Of a stretch of 35,661 nt of DNA, positions 16,191-25,643 are shown piece by piece; positions within the stretch are counted from its first letter, which is position 1, and each line of letters begins with the position of its first letter. The position numbers were made by a program, and so were the translations under genes. The notes under the pieces are model-generated. The model made no database searches. It saw only the letters and a list, made by a program, of their open reading frames with translations, and was not told the origin of the DNA. The stretch is taken from contig JAAUTS010000010.1 in the NCBI GenBank assembly GCA_012031345.1, positions 1-35,661 on the forward strand, in the 5' to 3' direction. Origin of the DNA: Blastochloris sp. (GTDB lineage Bacteria; Verrucomicrobiota; Verrucomicrobiia; Methylacidiphilales; JAAUTS01).

Positions 16191-16948
16191 ATGGGTGATT
16201 ACCTATCTAGTATTTACAAAGAAATGGGAGACAATCTTATCGTCACCCAAGAGCACTTCGATATCGACTCAAGGTTTTTTTGCTAGATAAAGTTATCTCT
16301 AACCAGAAACCCGGAAGGCTTTTAGATTTAGGGTGCGGCCAAGGTTCTCTGTTATTGCGCTTCAAAGACTACCATAGTTGCTTTGGTTGCGAGTTTGACT
16401 CTAGAGCAAGATCACACGCTATTTCAAATGGACTAAACAATATTGAATTTATTGATTTAAACAGTGCCAATACTCTGCCATTCGAAGGAATGTTTGATAT
16501 TATTGTATGCAGTGAAGTTTGCGAGCACTTACTCAATCCTAGGAATGCAGTGCGATTAGTTCGTTCAAGTATTTCAAGTAACGGGATTTTTATCCTTACA
16601 GTTCCCAACGCAGTTCCAATGATGACTCGCTTAAAATCCTTGTTTGGCAAGAACTCAGATTGGTTACACTATCCTAGCGCAGACACCGAGCAAACAGGGC
16701 ACATCCGGTTTTACACTGTTAATAGTCTGCGCAAGCTGCTAGGCGAAGAGGGTTTCAAGGTAGATCTTCTCACCGGAGTATCTTGGAGAATGAATGGGAA
16801 AATTTGGTCAAGATTATACTACTGGATTAGTCGTATTCTCCGAAAAGATCCCGCATTATTTGGAAGAAAAATTGACAGTCTGCTCTCCAATCTTTTTCCT
16901 GGTCTCTCTCCTGGCTTATTTTTAATTGCTAGACCATGCCATATATAA
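16191..16948 (+). CDS. class I SAM-dependent methyltransferase, frame break near the start
   Basis: ATG 16191 opens MGDYLSSIYKEMGDNLIV, then QEHFDIDSRFF. The frame then breaks in the T7 run at 16275-16281; with one more T it runs into LLDKVISNQKPGRLLDLGCG, motif I for SAM binding. Later: FDIIVCSEVCEHLLNP (motif III region) and ILTVPNAVPMMTRLKSLFG. The C-terminus reads SPGLFLIARPCHI. Acts on a small molecule or glycan precursor; the target is unknown. It follows the flippase after 4 bp. About 253 residues when joined. Confidence 0.8.
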
Positions 16949-17000
16949 AATTATATTGTCGCTACTTTAATCAAGCTACTTAATCTATTTCTCAAAAGCA

Positions 17001-17675
17001 ATGGGCTCTTCACCTTCATTCCTTGATGCTGCCATTCTTCCTTTGATACGAGGAACCAGAATTCTGGACATTGGGTGCGGTTGGGGCCGTTGGGGTTGCC
17101 TTCTACGAACAAATTACTTTGAATGGGGCATTAATAATTTTCCCCTAGTCACCGGCATGGATGGGGATGAGTCCTGTGTAAATGCATGCAAACAACTTGG
17201 TGTGTATGATAAGGTTTATTGTCAAATGTTTCCATGTGTATTAAAGGAAAAAAGTTTCGACACGGTTTTGGCTTCAGAAATTATTGAACATTTAACTACG
17301 GACCAAGTGCACTTATTCCTCGCGGAATGCGAAAAAGCCGCACGCTATCGAGTTATCATTACGACACCAAACTTTCAATGCATACGAGGAGGGAGTCAGG
17401 GACCTTTGGGATATAACGAACTCGATCATCACCAGTGCTTTGTAAGCCAAACAGACTTAAAAAAGCGAGGATATACCATACTCGGGGCGGGCTTTTCTGC
17501 TAGAAGCTACCTACCAGCTCGCTTTTTAGCTCGTTTCCTTAAACTCTTGGGATTTCAAGACTGGAAAGCACTATCCTCTCTTTCCATAGCATTCCCCAAG
17601 TTGGCTCACACTACTATTGCATTCAAAGACACAGAAAATTGCCCACTCCCAGAAGTTGATCACTATCGCCTTTAG
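17001..17675 (+). CDS. class I SAM-dependent methyltransferase
   Basis: 224 residues, intact. ILDIGCGWGRWGCLL (about residues 20-34) is the SAM-binding loop. TGMDGDESCVNACKQLGVYD gives the acidic residue after strand 2, and FDTVLASEIIEHL the post-motif II region. VIITTPNFQCIRGG and LDHHQCFVSQTDLKKRGY complete the fold. AT-rich like its upstream neighbour, suggesting the two arrived together. The substrate cannot be inferred. It may methylate a sugar or modify the glycan terminus to stop chain growth. Confidence 0.85.
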   Translation: MGSSPSFLDAAILPLIRGTRILDIGCGWGRWGCLLRTNYFEWGINNFPLVTGMDGDESCVNACKQLGVYDKVYCQMFPCVLKEKSFDTVLASEIIEHLTTDQVHLFLAECEKAARYRVIITTPNFQCIRGGSQGPLGYNELDHHQCFVSQTDLKKRGYTILGAGFSARSYLPARFLARFLKLLGFQDWKALSSLSIAFPKLAHTTIAFKDTENCPLPEVDHYRL

Positions 17676-17701
17676 CACCTTTCTTGCAAACCGTCGTGAA
17701 T

Positions 17702-19005
17702 ATGGTAATTCTCACCAATGAGTTGAACCTGGGTGGCACTGAGAAAGCGGCCAGTCTCTGGGCGGGCTATCTGGCGCAAGCCGACCATCGGGTTACTTAC
17801 CTCTCATTAGCCGATGGCCCACGCCGTGCCGATCTCGATAAACGTAATATCCCTACCAGCATCATTTCCGATCCCTGTCGGGCCGAAGTAGTATCCGAAG
17901 CCATCCAAGATGCGGATGTGATCCATGCCCACGCTCCCGGCTTTGCCCACCGAGGCGACGTCCTTGGGGCGGCACTTAAACTGCTGCGGCACAAGATTCC
18001 AGTCGTGCAAACCAATATCTTCGGGCAACTCCGCAATCCCGCCGAGAACGAATGGACGAACTTCCGCCTTTTTATTTCATGGACTAGTTGCGTTCAAGCC
18101 GCCCGCCGTGCGGGGCGCAAATTGGATCTTGAGTTTTTCCGCCGCCAATCGGTCGCTGTATATCCAATGGAAGATCCAATCACTGTAACGCTGAAAGCTG
18201 AAACGCTGAAACACGAAGGCCGTCAACTGCGGAATGCCCTAGGAATTCAGCTAAATCATGTGCTTTTCGGCAGGTTCTCCCGACCGGAACCGAACAAATG
18301 GACACCGCTGATTCTTGATGCCTTCCTCGCCGCGTACCGCAAAAATCCCAACATCCGACTCCTCCTCCGCGAACCCCCCCCTCCGTCGCACAAGAACTCC
18401 TCTCCTCCGGCATCGCGACTTGGGCACAAGATTTTCAGCTTTCAGCATCTCAGCTTTTCAGCTTTTCAGTTTTTCTTCTACCCGCCACCGCCAATCCCGA
18501 AGAACTCATGATCAGTCAGATGGCCTGCGATGTCATCCTCCACACTTCCAGCATCGGGGAAAGTTTTGGCTACGGCCTTGCCGAGCCGATGGCCCTTGGC
18601 AAGCCAGTCATCACCAACTCGGTGCCTTGGCACGATCAGGCCCAGATCGAACTTGTGAGGCATGGGGAATGCGGGCTGATTGCCAGCACGCTGCCCAGCA
18701 TGAAGGCCGCGATTCTTCGAATGGCGGAGAATGAGGAGTGGCGCGTCAAGTGTGGCGAGTTGGCTCGGGAACACATCCTGAAGGTTGCCAATCCCAGCGA
18801 ATCAACCAACCGTTTGGAGATGGCTATGAAATGCGCCATTGAAGGCTTAGATAATCCGCACGCCGAACAGGATCTTGAAAAAGCTCTTCAAACTGGCAAA
18901 TACCTCGACAAGCACCAATGGGGGCATTGCCTAGGAGAACAGTGGTGGTTGCGCTCCAGATACTTCAAAGTAACCTGCTCGCGATACAAAAACAGAAGGA
19001 AATAA
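17702..19005 (+). CDS. GT4 glycosyltransferase with two in-frame repeat insertions and one frame break
   Basis: Start ATG 17702 (GTG 17696 possible). GT-B enzyme: LTNELNLGGTEKAASLWAGY, DVIHAHAPGF, VLFGRFSRPEPNKW, then ISQMACDVILHTSSIGESFG and YGLAEPMALGKPVITN with the donor-binding E-x7-E. In the linker between domains 18189-18215 encodes TLKAETLKHEG, a direct CTGAAA array translated in frame. At 18431-18472 the opposite orientation encodes QDFQLSASQLFSFSVF. The frame breaks once, in the C8 run at 18374-18381; a ninth C joins the halves and keeps both arrays in frame. After the joint, VAQELLSSGIATWA is normal GT4 sequence. About 434 residues. Confidence 0.8.
18189..18215 (+). repeat. CTGAAA array inside GT4 coding sequence (direct)
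   Basis: Units ACGCTGAA, AGCTGAA, ACGCTGAA within the GT4 gene, read in frame as TLKAETLK. It is the same unit family as at 13979 and 25755. It lies between the two GT-B domains, where an insertion should be tolerated. Confidence 0.75.
18431..18472 (-). repeat. CTGAAA array inside GT4 coding sequence (inverted)
   Basis: Plus-strand units TTTTCAGC, TTTCAGCA, TCTCAGCT, TTTCAGCT, TTTCAGTT. This is the reverse complement orientation of the array about 240 bp upstream in the same gene, so the two could pair. It is open in the restored reading frame. Confidence 0.75.
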
Positions 19006-19035
19006 AATTTCCATCCACTGAACCCCCGATTCTTT

Positions 19036-19857
19036 ATGCCGTCATACAATCCACAAACATGCAACATCTGCGGTTCCAATGCGTGGAAGCAGGTATTTCA
19101 CTTCGATGAATTCTCAGGGCGTGGCTCTACATATTCCAAGGTCAGTGTGATACAATGCAAGAAATGTGGGGTGCGCCGCCGCATGCCCGGAATTACTGAC
19201 GACTACGAAGAGGAATATCACCAGCCGTATTCTGAACAAGGTAAAGCCATTCATGCTCACACCCTGAGACACTTCGCCGATCTGATGAAGTACAAGTTCG
19301 CGGGCTTTAAATCCGGACAAGAGACATTTTTAGATGTCGGATGTTCGACCGGTAGGGTTCTTGAGCTCGCTAAAACAATGGGATTTGTCACCACGGGACT
19401 GGATTATTCCAAATGGGCGTGCGACTGTTGTACGAAACTTGGACATGAAGTGCGTTGTGGATCGCTTGAAGGAGCGTGGCCGGAATCAGGGATTTTTGAC
19501 GTTATCCATTCCAGCCATACTATCGAGCACGTGCCCGATCCCGTAGTGTATATAAGCGAATTCCGCCGATTACTCAAGCCCGACGGGTTCCTCATGCTGG
19601 CCTTCCCGAACTATTTATCCTTACCTAGATTCTACTGGGGCGCCAAGTGGCCCATTTGGTGCCTGGATTCCCATCTTTGGCAATTCACGCTGGGTCAAAT
19701 AGAAAGTCTACTTCGAATAAACGGCTTCCAAATCGTCGAGAGCAAAGCTCTCCACGGCTATAAAATCAGAAATCCTCTTTTGCGCTACGCGTTTGATCTT
19801 TCAGAACTGTTGCGGCTCGGGGACGGTGCTCAAATATTGGCCAAGCCGTCGGAGTAA
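19036..19857 (+). CDS. class I SAM methyltransferase with N-terminal zinc-ribbon-like cysteines
   Basis: 273 residues, intact. N-terminal CNICGS and later CKKCGVRRR give two CxxC pairs, as in the sugar C-methyltransferase-like proteins of glycan loci. TFLDVGCSTGRVLELAKTMG is the SAM-binding motif, FDVIHSSHTIEHVPDP the following acidic/His region, and LLKPDGFLMLAFPNYLSLPR the strand after it. Could methylate a nucleotide sugar or the growing chain. Its TAA is followed directly by the ATG of the truncated GT2 (TAACATG), so they are co-transcribed. Confidence 0.85.
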   Translation: MPSYNPQTCNICGSNAWKQVFHFDEFSGRGSTYSKVSVIQCKKCGVRRRMPGITDDYEEEYHQPYSEQGKAIHAHTLRHFADLMKYKFAGFKSGQETFLDVGCSTGRVLELAKTMGFVTTGLDYSKWACDCCTKLGHEVRCGSLEGAWPESGIFDVIHSSHTIEHVPDPVVYISEFRRLLKPDGFLMLAFPNYLSLPRFYWGAKWPIWCLDSHLWQFTLGQIESLLRINGFQIVESKALHGYKIRNPLLRYAFDLSELLRLGDGAQILAKPSE

Positions 19858-19858
19858 C

Positions 19859-20278
19859 ATGCCCAAAATTTCCCTCATCGTCTGCCTCTACAAAGAACGC
19901 GACCTGTTGGAGCGCTTGCTGCAACACGCTGAAGGATGCTACGACGACCTCGTGGTGGTGCATGATGGCTCCGAGAGCGACACAAATCCGCCAACACCGC
20001 TGGCGAAGATTCATATTCCCTCCCACCGCCACCCGGAATTGGCCGTGGATTTTTCGATACCCGAGCAGGCGGCCCAAGCCTCCACGTGGTGGAAGCACCT
20101 GGAGGGATCCCCAAGCCCAGGCTCGATTCATGAGTTGGTGACGAAGCATGGAGGCCCCTGCTTCGAAGGAATCTCTATTTTTCGAGGATACCCCGACGCC
20201 TTCACACCCAGCAAGGAAGTCTACAATTCATTTCCAGCTATTGATCAAAACTCTATCCATCAAAAAATCAAGGGATGA
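19859..20278 (+). pseudogene. truncated GT2, partial duplicate of 22836-23822
   Basis: The first about 102 codons match the N-terminus of the intact GT2 at 22836 (MPKISLIVCLYKERDLL, LVVVHDGSESDT, IHIPSHRHPELAVDF). After FEG (about 20167) homology stops and an unrelated tail (ISIFRGYPDAFTPSKEVYN) runs to TGA at 20276-20278. The domain lacks its DAD metal site and acceptor region, so it should be inactive. By hand count the central 156 nt differ at only 5 positions from the full copy, while the flanks differ at about 14-19 percent: a mosaic pattern. Confidence 0.75.
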
Positions 20279-20432
20279 AAACTGAGCAGAATGCCTTCTC
20301 CCTTACCCTCGGCCTGGGAGCAGTTAAACCCCAGCCAGTTTCTTTTGTTAGAAGACTTGCCGATAGCCATCATTACAGATCAATTACTAGGAATGGCAAT
20401 AGGTGAATTGGAAAAATTAAAAGGAGTTTTTT
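20279..20432 (+). other. spacer between GT2 remnant and next GT2
   Basis: A short frame from ATG 20275 (MKTEQNAFSLTLGLGAVKPQ ...) ends in a stop at 20399-20401. I recognise no family. It may be debris left by the event that truncated the upstream gene. Confidence 0.3.
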
Positions 20433-21167
20433 ATGCGCAGAGTTACATCTTCATCAATAAGTCAGTACGCAGAATTGTGGATTGTAATGCCTGTTTTCAA
20501 CGAGCAGGCCTCCGTGAGAAAAGTAGTCTCGGAGTGGTTCTGCGAAATCGAAAACTGGACGGAGGATTTTGTATTTCTTGCTCTCAACGATGGATCCACA
20601 GACGAAACATTGAAGATTTTAAAAAGAATGCAGGAGCAGTTAGGGGCAAGGTTTAAAATTATTGACCAAGATAACTGTGGGCATGGTCAGGCCTGCTTGC
20701 GAGGATATCGTCACGCCATAGAGAATGATGCCAAATGGGTATTCCAAATTGATTCCGATGGGCAATGTGATCCACAATATTTTTTCAGATTTTGGCGGGA
20801 TAGAGAAAAATTTGATGTGATATACGGATTCCGGTTTCACCGGGATGATGGATGGCGTCGACTTGTGGCTAGCTGGGTTTTGCGGATCGTGCTTTTTGTA
20901 TCAACCGGTCAATGGTGTGTAGATCCCAATGTCCCATACCGCCTGATGAAAACTACGGAACTAATTGAAAAGATAGATCATATACCAGCGACATTCCATC
21001 TCGCAAATGTGGCACTTTCGGTCTTACTCAAAGAAGACAATAAAGTGACTCATGGTGTGGTTCCCATTCGCTTCAGAGAACGATATGGGGGTGAACCAAG
21101 CGTTAAATTAAAGCATTTCGGTTTGAAGGCCTTAGAATTGATAACGCAGCTCAAAAAAATCAATTAA
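20433..21167 (+). CDS. GT2, polyprenyl-phosphate sugar synthase-like (DPM1/ArnC-like)
   Basis: 244 residues, intact. LWIVMPVFNEQASVRKVVSE, LALNDGSTDETLKIL, and FQIDSDGQCDPQYFFRFW with the D-x-D metal site. The end IRFRERYGGEPSVKLK is typical of this subgroup, which lacks the C-terminal membrane segments of DPM-type enzymes. Nearest relatives in the window are 34186-34920 (very similar throughout) and 32052-32813. These enzymes load a sugar on undecaprenyl phosphate or extend a glycan. Its position directly before a GT39-like membrane enzyme suggests the first role, but that is inference. Confidence 0.85.
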   Translation: MRRVTSSSISQYAELWIVMPVFNEQASVRKVVSEWFCEIENWTEDFVFLALNDGSTDETLKILKRMQEQLGARFKIIDQDNCGHGQACLRGYRHAIENDAKWVFQIDSDGQCDPQYFFRFWRDREKFDVIYGFRFHRDDGWRRLVASWVLRIVLFVSTGQWCVDPNVPYRLMKTTELIEKIDHIPATFHLANVALSVLLKEDNKVTHGVVPIRFRERYGGEPSVKLKHFGLKALELITQLKKIN

Positions 21168-21223
21168 GATTCTGACAGAAAGACGAGTAGATTTTTTAGC
21201 ATAGCCATCGCCAAATTTCATCT

Positions 21224-22763
21224 ATGAATCCACGCTCGGAAAGCATGTGCGCTGTAGCAATTATCGTGGCATTTTCAGTGCTAAGTCTAGTTACTGTTCA
21301 AACCCACGTCATTCACTATGATGAACCATGTTACGTAGATCCAGCGATCAATTTTCTTACCGGCCGTGGTTTTACTAGCACTGCATGGTATTCGCAAACG
21401 GGTGGAGTTTTTTTTGCTAGTAATGTTCCTCTCTATCAATTCGCGCTCATTCCTTGGTTTTCCGTATTTGGAATAGGGCAAATCCAAACACGGCTGCTTT
21501 CAATTATTTTCCAAGTTTGCGCTTCTGTTATAATATTCAGGACACTAAGGCAAACTAATTGGATTGCTCTCCCCACATCCGCCTTCTGACCCTTGCAATA
21601 TTGATGCTAGGCGAAAACAGCTACATGATTACTCAGTATGGGCGCCCAGATGCACTAACTTTCCTTCTTGCCGCAATTACCTTTAGCTTCATTCCAATGA
21701 ATGCAGGCATCCCAAAATGCATCATTCTTATATTCTTGGGTTCTCTATCCACGATAGCCGGTCTACAACTTGTAGCTGGTTGGGCCATTGTTTGCGCAGT
21801 TGCAATAGTATTTTTAGAAAGAAATATATGCGGGAATCACTATGTTTGGGTTTAGGGACAGTCATTGGGCTGTTCTTAGTTCTAGCCATATATGAATATT
21901 TTGGGGTCCGAGAAGACTTTATCAATGCGGTAGCTCCACATTCTGGGGGATCGTATTTTTCGACTAATCGCATCCGTGGTTTTTTTGGTGAACGTTCCTT
22001 TATGGCCTTTACCGCCGTCGGTGCTGTTCTACTCACATATTTTTTATTCAAATCCAGAAAATCTCTACGGAGAACATTTTTAAAACCTCTGTCTTTTGTT
22101 GTAGAACCCAGCAAAACTCTATCCATTGAAAACTTAAATTTGCTGTTTATTTGCACTCTATTTCTAGGCATCCCGACTGGACTGGCGATTCTCGGAAAAT
22201 TTTCTGCCCCGTATACCTGGATGGCCTTGATGCCTAGCGCTATTGGTCTCGGCTATTTGGCCTCGACATGGACAATCCCCAAACCAATAAAGTACTTCAC
22301 ATGCGGACTACTTACCCTTGGAATTGCGATTGGTTACCCATTGCGTGGAGTTACTGCAGCTTATCATTGGCATGATGCGACTCAAATCAGAACGAGTGAT
22401 TTCGTAAACCATGTTGTTGATCCCGAAGATCATGTTGTCTATATTACTCAGGTTTTTTATCCGGTGAAACTATTAGCCAAACAAGCGTACTACGCTGAGC
22501 GCTACTTACCGCTTCTGCGTGATTCAGAAAAAACGGATATATCACTACTCCTCTTGCCCGAAGACAGGGTTGACGATGTGATTAAAATTATTGGCGGATC
22601 TTGGAGTTCTATTGGTGACGAATTAGTTGTATTTCATAGAAGATTCCCACTACCAACCACTGAAATTCGTATTAGGGCTTGGCAACGTGATCCTGAAATC
22701 ACAAACAAAACTCAGGTAATGCCAGGCACTCTCCACCCAGCGCTTCCTAGTAAGGATAATTGA
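21224..22763 (+). CDS. GT39/ArnT-like integral membrane glycosyltransferase, two frame breaks
   Basis: Joined length about 513 residues. After the first membrane segment (AIIVAFSVLSLVTV) comes HVIHYDEPCYVDPAINFL, the D-E pair expected in the first periplasmic loop of GT-C enzymes such as PMT/ArnT. About ten further hydrophobic segments follow, then a soluble C-terminal part (VVDPEDHVVYITQVFYP ... LLLLPEDRVDDVIKIIGG). The frame slips near 21575 and near 21840, each with the sign of one missing base. The enzyme would transfer a sugar from a polyprenyl phosphate donor at the outer face of the inner membrane. AT-rich, like the GT2 upstream. Confidence 0.7.
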
Positions 22764-22789
22764 AAGTAGTAAATTCCTATACTACGCAA

Positions 22790-22831
22790 TCTCTCATCAT
22801 CAGTCATCCGTAATTAGTCATCGATCATCTC
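22790..22831 (+). repeat. 7-nt tandem array (GTCAT units) before a GT2 gene
   Basis: Units CAGTCAT, CCGTAAT, TAGTCAT, CGATCAT, preceded by CTCATCAT. It belongs to the same unit type as the block at 25845-25872 inside a GT4 gene (CTGTCAT, CAGACCT, CTGTCAT). It ends at the GT2 ATG and occupies the expected ribosome-binding region. Confidence 0.6.
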
Positions 22832-22835
22832 CCTC

Positions 22836-23822
22836 ATGCCCAAAATTTCCCTAGTCGTCTGCCTATACAAAGAACGTGATCTGCTCGCGCGGTTGCTGCA
22901 GCACGCCGAGGGATGCTACGACGACCTCGTGGTGGTGCATGATGGCTCCGAGAGCGACACGAGTCCTCCAACACCGCTGGCGGAGATTCATATTCCCTCC
23001 CACCGCCACCCGGAATTGGCGGTGGATTTTTCGATACCCGAGCAGGCGGCCCAAGCCTCCACGTGGTGGAAGCACTTGGAGGGAGCCCCAAGCCCGGGCT
23101 CGATTCACGAACTTGTGGCAAAGCATCGGGGACGCTACTTCGAAGGTCCCCGATGCTGGCAGCAAGAGCCCCATTGGCCTTTTGCCTGGTCAAAAGCACA
23201 GAACGATTGGATTCTGAGGCTTGATGCGGATGAGTATCCGAGTGAGGCGTTGAAGTCATGGCTAACAAATTTTCGTAATGCGCCTGCCACCCCGGAATCG
23301 ATTTCTGGTTACACCTGCGTTTGGCCACTATGGAATGGCAAACAACCCGTAGGAAAGATTTGGCCAGACGGTCGAATTTTCCTCTTTCATAGGAGGAACG
23401 TCAGATTTCTGGGAATGGCTGAGTTGACTCCTCGTCCCTTTACTTCTTACAGCCCCATTTCTTTGGTATTAGTTCATGAACCAAAACGCAAGAGCTACGG
23501 GTATCGGGCCATTCTGTTTCGACACCAAAACCGGATTTGGCGGAGGGTGATCGCCCAAAGCCTGCTAAACAGCAGGCCGCAACAACTGCCACGTTGGCAA
23601 TCAGAAGATTCAGAAGAATGGCCGGCACCGTTTGCAAAGATGCTTCATAATCCGCTACGCCAAGCATGGAATCGGATCGCCTTTTCATGGATATGGGGGT
23701 TACGGCGTGTTGTTCAGCTAAGAATATGGCAGCTTCTTTACTGTATCCCAGCCTACGGCTGGCAGCATGCCCTCATTTGCTTGGAAATCTGGCGATTGAA
23801 ACGTCGCTCATACAAGAACTAA
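22836..23822 (+). CDS. GT2 glycosyltransferase, full-length copy
   Basis: 328 residues, intact. KISLVVCLYKERDLLARLL, LVVVHDGSESDT, then a proline-rich stretch (IHIPSHRHPELAVDFSIP) that looks longer than the usual strand-turn. After it RYFEGPRCWQQEPHWPFAW and WILRLDADEYPSEALKSWL with the DAD metal site, and FLFHRRNVRFLGM in the acceptor region. The end is basic and tryptophan-rich (IWGLRRVVQLRIWQLLYCIP), probably membrane-associated. It is the likely source or sister of the truncated copy at 19859. Confidence 0.87.
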   Translation: MPKISLVVCLYKERDLLARLLQHAEGCYDDLVVVHDGSESDTSPPTPLAEIHIPSHRHPELAVDFSIPEQAAQASTWWKHLEGAPSPGSIHELVAKHRGRYFEGPRCWQQEPHWPFAWSKAQNDWILRLDADEYPSEALKSWLTNFRNAPATPESISGYTCVWPLWNGKQPVGKIWPDGRIFLFHRRNVRFLGMAELTPRPFTSYSPISLVLVHEPKRKSYGYRAILFRHQNRIWRRVIAQSLLNSRPQQLPRWQSEDSEEWPAPFAKMLHNPLRQAWNRIAFSWIWGLRRVVQLRIWQLLYCIPAYGWQHALICLEIWRLKRRSYKN

Positions 23823-23845
23823 AAATCCCTCTGCTCGAGAAAATG

Positions 23846-24748
23846 TTACTTTCGTAAGTACAGCCTCCAGAATTTAAAGCAAGCCTTGGCAAACCACACC
23901 ACCCGCATCAACCAAACCCTTGCCGAAATCTCGCGATTAATTTCTCGAAATACCGGATGCATAAGCAGGAATGGTAGTGCAGTCCACGCTGGTATTTCAT
24001 AGGAAATTCGGCGTAACTCGATATCGTCACGTGTCCTCGCATAGGTTGAAGATGCGTTAACCGTGCAGAAGATTACATCTCGATCAAGATAAGCCCCCCG
24101 GAATTCCGCAAAAACTTTAAGGTAGATTTCCAGATCAGGCACCGTATGAAAGAGAGGAGCAGTAGTCCGTGCCGCCCTTCTAATAGCGTCCACACAACTT
24201 TCCTTCATGAAAAGTGGGTTCACATCACCAAAATGATTGCCCCCTGGTCGCATTTCACCCAGAAAGGCAGCTTTTTCCTCGATGGTCATCCCTACATGAA
24301 TCCTAGACCTCCATCTTGCCAAATTGGTGTGATAAGCAAGAACCGCCTCGTCAGTAACCTCAGAACCATCGTCCATAATCGAGCGGGTACGGCCAACGAT
24401 ATAATCTAATTCGGGTCGGCAGTGTAGCGTTTCGAGGACGGCGTTCAACGCCCCATAGCCAAATAGTCATCCGCAGAGTGAAGTTGCCTTATGACACCCG
24501 TTCCCATGCCAAGCGCAACAGCCCATGCTTCGTGGATCGAGAGCGTTACTGGCATGGTAAATACACGAAGGGGCAACCTGCCTTTCCATTGATCCAGAAT
24601 TTCACCTGGGTTATCGGAACTGGCATTATCTAAAATGACTACTTCCAGATCCGAAACATTTTGATTTTCGATGTGCTGCAGACACCGTTCCAAATACGGC
24701 TTTTTTATTAAAAAGGGGAATACAGATGGAAAGCAATGGTTTGTTCAT
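23846..24748 (-). CDS. GT2 glycosyltransferase, two frame breaks
   Basis: ATG 24748 begins MNKPLLSICIPLFNKK, a perfect GT2 opening. It is split from PYLERCLQHIENQNVSDLEV by one extra A in the six-base run at 24711-24716; this is the one break of opposite sign. VVILDNASSDNPGEIL and RQLHSADDYLAMG (metal site) follow, then a slip near 24447 leads to LETLHCRPELDYIVGRTRS and FLGEMRPGGNHFGDVNPLFM. About 300 residues when joined. It converges with the upstream plus-strand GT2, with 23 bp between. The GT4 remnant and toxin cassette lie just upstream. Confidence 0.75.
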
Positions 24749-24763
24749 CTTCATAGCACAGCA

Positions 24764-24886
24764 TCAGAGCTTATTTCCTGATATCTTGTCGTTTATAAGT
24801 GATTTGTTATCCTTCATCAGCCTTATCCACAACCGCTCACGCATGGCTACCGCATCAAACTCCGCCTACCCCCACCGCCCCCGGAA
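24764..24886 (-). pseudogene. C-terminal remnant of a GT4 glycosyltransferase
   Basis: Frame reading EFDAVAMRERLWIRLMKD, then stop at 24764-24766. It matches the end of the GT4 at 25644-26947 (EEFDAEKMRARLWKSL) in both protein and DNA. Only the last about 40 codons remain, and homology begins almost at the stop codon of the PIN gene (24891). The Phd-PIN cassette therefore sits between two related GT4 3' ends. Confidence 0.6.
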
Positions 24887-24890
24887 TTCC

Positions 24891-25310
24891 TCACTCCACC
24901 AAGAAACCCTCAAGTCGTGCAGCTTCAGCCAGGCGGATGTCTGATGTGAAAAAATGATTTCCGGTTGGTCGCTCCTGATAAACCACCAGCGCCGCCGCTA
25001 ACTGAAAGGCATCACCCGTGCGCAAAGGATGAACCCGTAACAGTCGAATCGCCCGATCCCGAACCTCAGGGGACGCCTCCACCTCCATCCAGCATTCCGT
25101 CAAGGTGGAGATTTTACGTCTTGCAACCGATGCCTGATCTACATCCAAAGTGCCTTCCCGAACCCGCCTGCCAATGGCCGCTTCCAGCTCAACCGAGGTT
25201 CCATACCAAACGATCACCAAGGAATCATCCGTAACCTGCAGCTCCCGGCGTTGAGAATCCGCCTCGTCACAGATCAGGGAAACCAAGGCCGATGTGTCCC
25301 AAAACGCCAT
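24891..25310 (-). CDS. PIN-domain toxin of a Phd-PIN pair
   Basis: 139 residues. Acidic active site visible: D5 in AFWDTSALV, E41 in VELEAAIG, D100 in LRTGDAFQLAAAL, D124 in FFTSDIRLAEAA. It is a typical VapC-like PIN RNase. It follows the antitoxin with 3 bp between (25311-25313). Frame intact, base composition higher in GC than the flanking GT2. The downstream end meets a GT4 fragment, marking the cassette boundary. Confidence 0.85.
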   Translation of the reverse strand: MAFWDTSALVSLICDEADSQRRELQVTDDSLVIVWYGTSVELEAAIGRRVREGTLDVDQASVARRKISTLTECWMEVEASPEVRDRAIRLLRVHPLRTGDAFQLAAALVVYQERPTGNHFFTSDIRLAEAARLEGFLVE

Positions 25311-25313
25311 AGC

Positions 25314-25598
25314 TTAACGCCCATCCCGGTCGTCAGAAACCGCCCGCGTCAGTGAATCCTTGCAACGCGCCTTGGGCATCGCAAGAAAGGCACGTATATC
25401 AGGCACTTTTCTGGGCAAGGCCACCAAACCTCGAGCGGCAAGGGCGACCCATGGCGAGGTCTCTGGGTGCAAGGCAACCCTTTCCAGAATGGCCACTGGC
25501 CGCTGATGGTCAGTCACTAAAATTCGATGTCCCCCTTGAACTTTCTCAAGATAGCCGCTCAATCCGTTTTTTAATTCAGTCACACTGGCGGTTTTCAT
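25314..25598 (-). CDS. Phd/YefM-type antitoxin
   Basis: 94 residues. TASVTELKNGLSGYLEKVQGG then HRILVTDHQRPVAILERV is the classic Phd/YefM fold, an N-terminal DNA-binding dimer. The C-terminal part (VPDIRAFLAMPKARCKDS) would wrap the PIN toxin. ATG at 25598 lies 45 bp after the GT4 stop at 25644, so the pair may be read from the glycan operon or from its own promoter. Confidence 0.85.
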   Translation of the reverse strand: MKTASVTELKNGLSGYLEKVQGGHRILVTDHQRPVAILERVALHPETSPWVALAARGLVALPRKVPDIRAFLAMPKARCKDSLTRAVSDDRDGR

Positions 25599-25643
25599 AA
25601 AGCCAGAATGGCCTTTTTATGCGGATTGTCAAGCCGACATCTC

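Noticed and set aside
20275-20401. Short gene MKTEQNAFSL...
   Set aside because: No family, no ribosome binding site, and it lies in debris after a truncated gene.
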